Below are positions 1 through 5,270 of a stretch of 6,918 nt of DNA, piece by piece. The notes beneath the pieces were generated by a model, which did not search any database, was not told the origin of the DNA, and was given only the letters and a program-made list of their open reading frames with translations. Each line of letters opens with the position of its first letter. Position 1 is the first letter of the stretch. The stretch covers positions 1-6,918 of the forward strand of contig DATHZN010000081.1 of NCBI GenBank assembly GCA_035458585.1, written 5' to 3'. This stretch comes from Marinobacterium_E sp035458585 (GTDB lineage Bacteria > Pseudomonadota > Gammaproteobacteria > Pseudomonadales > Balneatricaceae). Position numbers and translations under genes: made by a program.

Positions 1-404
1 GAGATTACTGGATGGCTCAGAAAGTTGGCCAACATCCCTAAACGCAGAACGCCCATAACAATCAGTATCAGGCCCGATATAAAGGCGAGAGCAATCGCTG
101 CTGCAAGATACTCAGCGGTACCAGACAGTGCGAGGTTCCCAACCGCAGCGGCGGTCATTAGCGATACGACTGCAACCGGTCCCACTGCCAGGGTGCGGCT
201 GCTGCCGAAAATAGCGTAGGCAACAAGAGGAAGAATGCTCGCGTAAAGACCAACCTCAGCTGGTAGTCCCGCTAAAAGAGCGTAAGCGAGCGACTGAGGT
301 ATCAGCATGATGGTGACGATTAACGCGGCGACCAGGTCGTTCGTTAGCGTGCCGCGGTTGTAAGTTCGTAACCACTGCATTATGGGTAGGTAGCGATCGA
401 GCAT
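1..404 (-). CDS. SulP-family sulfate/anion transporter, N-terminal part (runs off left edge)
   Basis: This is the first 134 codons of a SulP (SLC26-like) membrane transporter; the rest, including any C-terminal STAS domain, lies outside the window. After a short cytoplasmic start (MLDRYLPIMQWLRTY) comes the SulP signature: DLVAALIV at about residues 23-30, then MLIPQSLAYALLAGLP, then PAEVGLYASILP, then GSSRTLAVGPVAVVSL. These are followed by a hydrophobic helix near residues 100-120. I chose the ATG at 404 because AGGG (411-414) lies 6 nt upstream. An in-frame ATG at 410 would abut the AGGG directly. The gene begins 18 nt after the SQR-fusion stop, so it should be co-transcribed with it. SulP proteins move sulfate and other anions. 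In this context I infer a role with sulfite, sulfate or another sulfur oxyanion produced by the operon. Direction and substrate cannot be read from the sequence. Family call is firm. Confidence 0.93.
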   Translation of the reverse strand, partial: MLDRYLPIMQWLRTYNRGTLTNDLVAALIVTIMLIPQSLAYALLAGLPAEVGLYASILPLVAYAIFGSSRTLAVGPVAVVSLMTAAAVGNLALSGTAEYLAAAIALAFISGLILIVMGVLRLGMLANFLSHPVI

Positions 405-422
405 TTTCATCCCTGATGGTTG

Positions 423-2138
423 TTAATTTTGGCTATCCATCACTGCTTGCTTGCTGGGTGACATCGGCAGAACCTCAGGAGCAGCTAACCACTCTCTGCC
501 CTCAAGCATCACATCAAAGTAGAGCCACGGAAGTAATTTCTCTTTGAGCATCCAGGCCAGTGTGGATGGCTGGGTTCCATCTAGCATCCATTTAGGAAAG
601 CTTGGTAGTAGCTTGCCTCCATAACCAAACTCTGCCAGCACAATTTTTCCGCGCTCTACTGTTAACGGGCAGCTGCCGTAGCCGTTGTAGACAGCCCGTG
701 GGGACTCACCACTAAGCGCCATGATGATATTTTCCGCAACTACGGGCGCCTGTTTACGCACAGCAGCAGCTGTTTTAGCGTTCGGAGAGTTACCGGCATC
801 TCCAAGCGCGAAGATGTCGCCGTATCGCACGTGCTGCAGTGTCTCTGGGCTGATATCAACCCAACCGGCTGCATCGGCAAGCGGGCTGTTGGCTATAAAA
901 GCAGGCGCCTTTTGTGGCGGACAGACGTGCAGCATATCGAAACTCTTTTCGATATCGCTGACCTCACCCTCCGCACTGATCTGCCTGAAATAGGCCGTCT
1001 TGCTGGCACCCTCAACTTCAACAAGGGTGGTGTTGAAACTGAGCGATGCTTGGTATCTCTTCACATACTCCATCAGTGCGGGTATGTACTCAGCCACACC
1101 AAAGAGGCTTGGAGTCGATGTGCAAAATTCGACACTAATATCGTTGATACGGTTGTTTCGGAGCCAGTGATCGCAGGAAAGATACATCGCTTTCTGTGGT
1201 GCACCCGCACACTTGATTGGCATGGGTGGCTGCGTAAATAGTGCGCTACCACTCTTCAGCGCCTGTACCAGTTCCCAGGTGTAGGGTGCCAGATCAACCA
1301 TGTAGTTTGACGTGACACCGTTGCTCCCCAGCGTTTCTCTGAGACCCTTTACACCGTCCCAATCGAGGGAGAGGCCAGGTGCGACAACCAGTGTGCGGTA
1401 TCCAATGGCCTCCCCATCCTCCAAAATCACCAGGTGTTGGTCGGGCTCAAAGCTTGATACAGCGGCCTGAATCCAAGTTGCTCTTTTGGGCATCAGCTCG
1501 CTCATCGGACGAATTGTCTCAGCGCGCTCGAAAACGCCACCGCCGACGAGAGTCCAACCCGGCTGATAGTAGTGTTCGGTACGGGGTTCAATGATAGCGA
1601 TATCGAGATCGGGGCGACGCTTGAGTAGGCTGGCAGCGACTGATTGACCACCAGCTCCGCCACCAACAATTACTACTTCATGACGTCGCCCTAGGATCTT
1701 TACATCTGGGTTGCTCGCCTGATGACTGGCCTCCAGACGTGGGCGAAGACCTGCCAGGTCATACCCTGCCTGTTTGGCCGTCTCTAACACAGTGCTCGTG
1801 TCGAGATGGTGTGACTCGGACAGTGCCCAGAGCGTTGTGCAACGCGTGCCGGTGCGGCAGAAAGCCAGTACTGGTCCTTGTACCTCCTTAAGGAGGTTTC
1901 CAAACTCAGCCGCGTTCTCATCGGTCACCTTTCCCGATATGACAGGCTGATAGTGCCAGGCCAAGCCCTCACGCTCACAGGCGTCAATGATGCCTTGCAT
2001 CTCGGGCTGGTCTTCGCTCTCATTCTCAGGGCGGTTACAGATCAGCGTTTTAAATCCCATGGAGGCGGCTATGCCGACATCCTCCGCGGTGATTTGTGCG
2101 CTAACACTGAGAAAGGGTGTTAATTTTCGTAAATCCAT
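423..2138 (-). CDS. DUF442 (PTP-like sulfurtransferase)-sulfide:quinone oxidoreductase fusion
   Basis: A 571-residue two-domain protein. Residues 1-140 are a DUF442/Blh-type domain (opening DLRKLTPFLSVSAQI) with the active-site loop CRTGTRC at 94-100, a CX4R loop between rhodanese and tyrosine-phosphatase types. From about 152 a flavoprotein begins: dinucleotide-binding VVIVGGGAGG (155-164), E184 closing the first Rossmann strand, APGL (253-256), the SQR signature PIKCAGAPQK (307-316) with redox Cys310, FGVAEY (346-351), and the second FAD motif ALGDAGNSPNAKTAAAVRKQ (444-463). SQR oxidises H2S to a protein persulfide and passes electrons via FAD to quinone at the membrane. The DUF442 domain probably handles sulfane sulfur. 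Relative to human SQOR, the second catalytic Cys (GDCTN) is Ala448 here. The start ATG has GGAG (2146-2149) 7 nt upstream. It lies 139 nt after the dioxygenase gene and 18 nt before SulP. The fusion architecture is known in proteobacteria; substrate detail is inference. Confidence 0.93.
   Translation of the reverse strand: MDLRKLTPFLSVSAQITAEDVGIAASMGFKTLICNRPENESEDQPEMQGIIDACEREGLAWHYQPVISGKVTDENAAEFGNLLKEVQGPVLAFCRTGTRCTTLWALSESHHLDTSTVLETAKQAGYDLAGLRPRLEASHQASNPDVKILGRRHEVVIVGGGAGGQSVAASLLKRRPDLDIAIIEPRTEHYYQPGWTLVGGGVFERAETIRPMSELMPKRATWIQAAVSSFEPDQHLVILEDGEAIGYRTLVVAPGLSLDWDGVKGLRETLGSNGVTSNYMVDLAPYTWELVQALKSGSALFTQPPMPIKCAGAPQKAMYLSCDHWLRNNRINDISVEFCTSTPSLFGVAEYIPALMEYVKRYQASLSFNTTLVEVEGASKTAYFRQISAEGEVSDIEKSFDMLHVCPPQKAPAFIANSPLADAAGWVDISPETLQHVRYGDIFALGDAGNSPNAKTAAAVRKQAPVVAENIIMALSGESPRAVYNGYGSCPLTVERGKIVLAEFGYGGKLLPSFPKWMLDGTQPSTLAWMLKEKLLPWLYFDVMLEGREWLAAPEVLPMSPSKQAVMDSQN
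1882..1897. repeat. 16-bp perfect palindrome containing a full SD/anti-SD sequence
   Basis: ACCTCCTTAAGGAGGT, inside the DUF442 part of the fusion gene (encoding LLKEV). Both strands carry TAAGGAGGT, the full complement of the usual 16S rRNA 3' tail. No start codon follows at a usable distance on either strand, so it is not a conventional ribosome site. A second 10-bp palindrome, CCAGTACTGG, lies at 1865-1874. Confidence 0.6.
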
Positions 2139-2277
2139 ATTTGTTCTCCGTGGGGCAGTGCCTTTTATTATTGTTGTAAGCGGTGTAGCGGTAGGAGCTT
2201 TGATATTGGCTTAAGCTGCTAGTATTTACCAGCCTGAGCTCGTCAAGCTCCCTCGACACGGACCCAATGGTCGCGCA
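2139..2277 (-). other. 139-nt gap between dioxygenase and SQR-fusion genes
   Basis: No convincing gene, promoter or terminator is seen. A short hairpin (GAGCT 2236-2240 with AGCTC 2246-2250, 5-nt loop) has no following T-run. An 11-codon reading frame (MRDHWVRVEGA) starts in the TGATG at the dioxygenase stop. The last bases hold the SQR ribosome site GGAG (2146-2149). The gap is much longer than the other junctions of the two operons. Confidence 0.5.
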
Positions 2278-3141
2278 TCAGAAGAGGTTGACCGGAACTT
2301 TCAGGTAGCTTTGGCCGTTATCCTCAGGCTCTGGCATATGGCCGGCACGCATATTGACCTGTACCGAAGGGAGTATCAGTCTTGGCATCGCCAGTGTGGC
2401 GTCACGCTCTTCGCGCATCTGTATAAAGTGCTCCATATCAATCCCCTCGCCAACGTGGATATTGTGTTTTCGCTCCTCACCGACGGTGGTCTCGTTAAGG
2501 TAGTGGTCCCTGTCAGGTGCCTTGTAGTCGTGGCACATAAACATGCGAGTCTCATCAGGCAGGCTGAAGAGCTTTTGTATGGAGGTGTACATCGTGCGAG
2601 CATCCCCACCAGGGAAGTCGCACCGTGCTGTACCGTAATCAGGCATAAATAGCGTGTCACCGACGAACAGTGCATCGCCTATGAGGTAGCTCATACAGGC
2701 AGGTGTATGCCCGGGAGTGTGCATGGCGCGGCCCTCAAGATTGCCGATTCTGAAAATCTCTTCGTCTTTGAACAGGTGGTCGAATTGGCTACCATCGCGG
2801 TGGAAGTTAGTGCCTTCATTAAACGCTTTACCAAAGACGTTCTGTACCGTTGTGATATGTTCCCCAATCGACAACTGCCCACCGAGTTTGTCTTTAAGAT
2901 AAGGGGCTGCAGAGATGTGGTCTGCGTGTACATGGGTCTCGATAATCCAGTCCACGGTCAAACCCTCAGACTGAACGTATTCGATAATCTGGTCAGCCGA
3001 TGCTGTATCGGTTTTGCCTGCAGCGTAGTCAAAGTCCAGGACTGAGTCGACGATTGCGCAGTGCTTAGTCTCAGGGTCTGATACGACGTAACTGAAAGTG
3101 AATGTCGGTTCATCGAAAAAGGTTTTAACCATGGGTGTCAT
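2278..3141 (-). CDS. ETHE1/Blh-type metallo-beta-lactamase-fold persulfide dioxygenase
   Basis: A 287-residue MBL-fold protein of the ETHE1 (persulfide dioxygenase)/Blh group. These are mononuclear iron enzymes that oxidise glutathione persulfide to sulfite and glutathione. The metal motifs are visible: THVHADH with H70, H72, D74 and H75; HTPGHT with H145; GDTLF with D162; and MCHDY with H204. The stretch GTARCDFPGGDARTMYTSI (170-188) matches the ETHE1 GRTDF region. The C-terminus (GHMPEPEDNG near 267-276) resembles the bacterial Blh branch. I chose the ATG at 3141 because AGGAG (3148-3152) sits 6 nt upstream and the promoter lies at 3186-3213. The open frame continues upstream to 3405, but that part covers the promoter and the divergent gene. 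It is the first gene of the operon, so the persulfide-consuming enzyme is made with the SQR that generates its substrate. A glyoxalase II function is less likely given the operon and ETHE1-like motif. Confidence 0.93.
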   Translation of the reverse strand: MTPMVKTFFDEPTFTFSYVVSDPETKHCAIVDSVLDFDYAAGKTDTASADQIIEYVQSEGLTVDWIIETHVHADHISAAPYLKDKLGGQLSIGEHITTVQNVFGKAFNEGTNFHRDGSQFDHLFKDEEIFRIGNLEGRAMHTPGHTPACMSYLIGDALFVGDTLFMPDYGTARCDFPGGDARTMYTSIQKLFSLPDETRMFMCHDYKAPDRDHYLNETTVGEERKHNIHVGEGIDMEHFIQMREERDATLAMPRLILPSVQVNMRAGHMPEPEDNGQSYLKVPVNLF

Positions 3142-3147
3142 GTTGAA

Positions 3148-3152
3148 CTCCT
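3148..3152 (-). promoter_or_regulatory. Shine-Dalgarno deciding the dioxygenase start
   Basis: AGGAG on the minus strand, 6 nt before the ATG at 3141. It supports the 287-residue form over the long upstream extension of the reading frame, and over the internal ATG at 3132. Confidence 0.85.
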
Positions 3153-3162
3153 GGTTTGTGTT

Positions 3163-3172
3163 ATATGCATAT
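3163..3172. promoter_or_regulatory. Candidate operator: palindrome ATATGCATAT
   Basis: A perfect 10-bp palindrome, seen directly. It lies about 7 to 16 nt downstream of the predicted transcription start of the sulfide operon and before the Shine-Dalgarno site, where a bound repressor could block transcription. Bacterial sulfide operons are commonly controlled by ArsR-family persulfide sensors (BigR, SqrR, YgaV) that bind AT-rich palindromes. Assignment to such a regulator is inference, and no regulator gene is in the window. The palindrome does not extend further on either side. Confidence 0.4.
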
Positions 3173-3185
3173 GTCTTTGTGGAAT

Positions 3186-3213
3186 ATAATAAGCGTCTGA
3201 CGATCAAAGTCAA
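3186..3213 (-). promoter_or_regulatory. Sigma-70 promoter of the sulfide operon
   Basis: Read on the minus strand, a -35 box TTGACT (3208-3213) and a -10 box TATTAT (3186-3191) are separated by 16 bp. Each matches the consensus at five of six positions. The predicted start point is near 3179, giving a leader of about 38 nt that contains the ATATGCATAT palindrome and the AGGAG ribosome site. Confidence 0.6.
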
Positions 3214-3259
3214 TTTTTCGGACATGAAATTATGTACACTAATGGCTGAGATTTGCATG

Positions 3260-3264
3260 GGAGG
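3260..3264 (+). promoter_or_regulatory. Shine-Dalgarno deciding the yjbQ start
   Basis: GGAGG, 6 nt before the ATG at 3271. It excludes the in-frame TTG at 3253, which would place the ribosome site inside the coding region. Confidence 0.85.
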
Positions 3265-3270
3265 GTAGGT

Positions 3271-3696
3271 ATGGCTTGGGTTCAGCGACAAATTCGACTC
3301 AAAGCACGCTCGCGCGGTTTTCATTTGGTGACCGATGAAATTATGGTTGCTCTGCCCGAAATTAAGGCGGCCTCTGTTGGGCAGTTGCATCTGTTTTTGC
3401 AGCACAGCTCAGCATCACTGACGTTGAACGAGAATGCCGATCCGAGCGTGCGTATTGATATGGAGGGGGCTTTTAACCGCCTGGCACCGGAGAACCATCC
3501 GGACTATATCCATACGTATGAAGGACCCGATGATATGCCAGCTCATATCAAGAGCAGCCTTAACGGTGTGAGCTTGCTACTCCCGGTTGGTGGGGGTGAG
3601 GTTTTACTGGGTGTCTGGCAGGGCGTTTGGCTGGGGGAGCATCGCGATCATGCGGGGGGGCGTTCGCTGATCGCAACGTTAAACTATGTGGACTAA
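3271..3696 (+). CDS. yjbQ: YjbQ/UPF0047 family protein (promiscuous thiamine phosphate synthase family)
   Basis: A 141-residue cytoplasmic protein that closely resembles E. coli YjbQ (138 residues) end to end. Landmarks are RSRGFHLVTDEI (13-24), LQHSSASLTLNENADPSVR (43-61) with conserved H45, EGPDDMPAHIKSSL (84-97) with H92, and GVWQGVWLGEHRDH (114-127). Members of this family have weak thiamine-phosphate synthase activity; their main physiological role is unsettled, so no firm reaction should be assigned. The ATG at 3271 gives the usual family length and has GGAGG 6 nt upstream. The gene is divergent from the sulfide operon with 129 bp between start codons. It converges on the YfcL-like gene, with stops sharing bases 3694-3695. 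TACACT at 3235-3240 could be its -10 box, but no convincing -35 is seen. Family identity is very firm. Confidence 0.95.
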   Translation: MAWVQRQIRLKARSRGFHLVTDEIMVALPEIKAASVGQLHLFLQHSSASLTLNENADPSVRIDMEGAFNRLAPENHPDYIHTYEGPDDMPAHIKSSLNGVSLLLPVGGGEVLLGVWQGVWLGEHRDHAGGRSLIATLNYVD

Positions 3697-3938
3697 GCCA
3701 GTTTGCTAATTAGCTGCAGTACTTCGCTACGATCTGAAGCAGACATATTGTCAGCATCAAATGTGCTCTCAACCGCTCGCTCGAGGGCCTCTGCCAGAGG
3801 GCAGTCAAGCGGTGCCTCACTTATTAGATCCAGATGACTACGCAGATAGGATATGGCGAAAAGGTGATCAGGTTCGTCCAGCGCTAACTGTTCCAGTTTA
3901 TCCAGCTCTTTGCGCACAGAGTCGATAGTTGCACTCAC
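3693..3938 (-). CDS. YfcL-family small protein
   Basis: An 81-residue acidic, probably helical and soluble protein with no signal peptide or membrane segment. It resembles E. coli YfcL: compare HLFAISYLRSHLDL (25-38) with LFASGYLRGHL in YfcL, and the C-terminal MSASDRSEVLQLISKL (65-80) with the SPRDQALV region. The function of the family is unknown to me. The start is GTG at 3936-3938, overlapping the DUF3108 stop as GTGA (4 nt), with GGAG upstream at 8 nt spacing, so translation is likely coupled. It is the last gene of the purM-purN operon. The TAG stop overlaps the TAA of convergent yjbQ, leaving no room for an intergenic terminator. The single cysteine is C46. Gene reality is well supported by the junctions; the family call is fairly good. 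Confidence 0.82.
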   Translation of the reverse strand: MSATIDSVRKELDKLEQLALDEPDHLFAISYLRSHLDLISEAPLDCPLAEALERAVESTFDADNMSASDRSEVLQLISKLA

Positions 3939-4624
3939 TCGGGGCTCTCCAGTGATTTTAGGTTGAGAATATGTTCGCGGCCTGACTCGTCGATGCGTAA
4001 AAGTCTTACCGTGAGATAGTCCAGGGCAGGCGCCATCCAGATCAGCGTCTGTTGTTGCCCATCGCTGCGTTGCAGTTGCAGGCGGATGCAGTCAAATGTA
4101 CCCGCTGGTGTTGTTAGCCGCTCTTGGCCACTGCGCACGAAACGGTATGTCTTGATACGGCCACCATCGGCGATCCGGTAGCTGAGCTGCTCTTTGCCGA
4201 GGATGAGATCTTGGCGTAGCTGTAACTGATAGCTGAGTTTGTCCTGCACGCCGGCTTCGTAGGGCTGCGTCCAGGGCTCCTGTTTAGCGACGGTTGTAAT
4301 GCGCTGACGTTCTGGGTCGAAACTGATACTGATTTCGCGGCTTCTGCCAAACACTGAGCGCCGAAACTTATACGATTTGGGCTGCCAGCTGTTTGCTTCG
4401 TAATTGAGGGTTGATGACTCACTTTGCTTAGCAAAAGCAGAGTGAGCTTCACTGCTAAAGTGCCAGAGCCCACGGGGGCTGCGTGACAGCTCACGGCGTG
4501 CCTCGACTGGCAGGTCGATGAGAAGATCAAGGGTCGCGCTATAGGTTGCCGCAAAGGGTTGAAGCTGAGCGGAAACGCTGATCGGCATCAGAGCCACTAA
4601 AGCGATCAGCAGCCAGCGCATCAT
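3935..4624 (-). CDS. DUF3108 exported protein
   Basis: A 229-residue protein with a Sec signal peptide (MMRWLLIALVALMPISVSA, probable cleavage after residue 19), so it is likely periplasmic or outer-membrane associated. The mature part fits DUF3108: an opening PFAATYSATLDLLIDLPVEA (23-42), then LWHFSSEAHSAF (53-64), an extended beta-rich body, TPAGTFDCIRLQLQR (172-186), and the conserved WMAPALDYLTVRLLR (196-210). No catalytic motif is recognisable and the molecular function is not known to me. The gene follows purN by 3 nt, with GGAGG (4633-4637) 8 nt before the ATG at 4624. A second ATG immediately follows and could also be used. It overlaps the YfcL-like gene by 4 nt. In many gammaproteobacteria a DUF3108 gene sits beside purN, so the linkage is conserved, but a role in purine synthesis is not implied. 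Confidence 0.9.
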   Translation of the reverse strand: MMRWLLIALVALMPISVSAQLQPFAATYSATLDLLIDLPVEARRELSRSPRGLWHFSSEAHSAFAKQSESSTLNYEANSWQPKSYKFRRSVFGRSREISISFDPERQRITTVAKQEPWTQPYEAGVQDKLSYQLQLRQDLILGKEQLSYRIADGGRIKTYRFVRSGQERLTTPAGTFDCIRLQLQRSDGQQQTLIWMAPALDYLTVRLLRIDESGREHILNLKSLESPE

Positions 4625-4627
4625 GCC

Positions 4628-5266
4628 TTAGGCCTCCAACCTCTTGCCGGACAGCCCCAGGGGCGAGCCATCTAATACCGCTTGCTGACCCACCTGCTGC
4701 AGGCGTCCGCTGCAAAACCAATCAACCGCCAGCGGATAGATTTTGTGCTCCAGTTTGTGGATGCGTTGCTGCAGCGACTCGACTGAATCCTCCGATCCAA
4801 TCTCGGTCGCCGCCTGAACGATTGGTGCGCCGGCATCCAGCTCCTCTGAGACAAAATGGACGGTGCAACCGTGTTCTGACTCATCCGCATCAATGGCACG
4901 TTGATGTGTGTTAAGACCTTTGAACTTGGGCAACAGAGATGGGTGAATATTGAGCAGGCGGCCGGAGTAGTGGCGCACAAACGCTTCAGTCAAGATGCGC
5001 ATGAAGCCCGCTAATACCACCAGGTCGGCCTGCCACTCGTCAATCTGGTTAATAAGCTGTTCGTCAAAGCTCTGGCGGTCGGGATAATCCTGATGCTGGA
5101 TGACAGCGGTTGGAATGCCCGCCTGCTGTGCGCGGGTAATGCCAAAAGCATCCGCCCGGTTGGATAGCACTCCACAGATTTTGTAGCTGCCGGCTTGGGC
5201 GGCAGCATCCATAATCGCCTGTAGGTTGGACCCAGATCCTGAGATTAGAACGACAACGTGTTTCAT
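4628..5266 (-). CDS. purN: Phosphoribosylglycinamide formyltransferase (GAR transformylase 1)
   Basis: A 212-residue PurN. It transfers the formyl group of 10-formyltetrahydrofolate to GAR, the third step of de novo purine synthesis, in the cytoplasm. The phosphate-binding loop LISGSGSNLQA lies at 7-17 and the folate-site segment VLAGFMRIL at 84-92. The catalytic triad is N106 and H108 in LLNIHPSLLPKFKGLNTH (104-121) plus D144 in ELDAGAP (142-148), the same numbering as E. coli PurN (N106, H108, D144). The length equals that enzyme. I chose the ATG at 5266, 4 nt after the purM stop, over an in-frame TTG one codon earlier. The junction reads TGATTTGATG without a clear Shine-Dalgarno, so reinitiation from purM is probable. 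No key residue is missing. Confidence 0.97.
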   Translation of the reverse strand: MKHVVVLISGSGSNLQAIMDAAAQAGSYKICGVLSNRADAFGITRAQQAGIPTAVIQHQDYPDRQSFDEQLINQIDEWQADLVVLAGFMRILTEAFVRHYSGRLLNIHPSLLPKFKGLNTHQRAIDADESEHGCTVHFVSEELDAGAPIVQAATEIGSEDSVESLQQRIHKLEHKIYPLAVDWFCSGRLQQVGQQAVLDGSPLGLSGKRLEA

Positions 5267-5270
5267 CAAA

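Noticed and set aside
25..219. Plus-strand open frame at the left edge
   Set aside because: It is antisense to the SulP gene, whose motifs are unmistakable on the minus strand.
831..1241. Plus-strand open frame of 136 codons
   Set aside because: It is opposite the SQR coding region, with no ribosome site and no recognisable protein features; a shadow of the real gene.
2236..2250. Hairpin GAGCT/AGCTC as an intra-operon terminator
   Set aside because: The stem is 5 bp with no flanking T-run; it is too weak to terminate.
3185..3190. Plus-strand TATAAT as a yjbQ promoter
   Set aside because: No -35 hexamer lies at a suitable distance on the plus strand; the AT-rich stretch is better explained by the opposite-strand -10 box.
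3222..3235. ACAT/ATGT inverted repeat as an operator
   Set aside because: The arms are only 4 bp with a 6-bp asymmetric centre; expected by chance.
3142..3405. Upstream extension of the dioxygenase reading frame
   Set aside because: It covers the operon promoter, the palindrome and the start of divergent yjbQ. The ATG at 3141 has an AGGAG site and gives the normal family length.
3788..3800. Hairpin CCTCTGCCAGAGG as a possible terminator
   Set aside because: The stem is only 5 bp, it lies inside the YfcL-like coding sequence, and no T-run follows on either strand.
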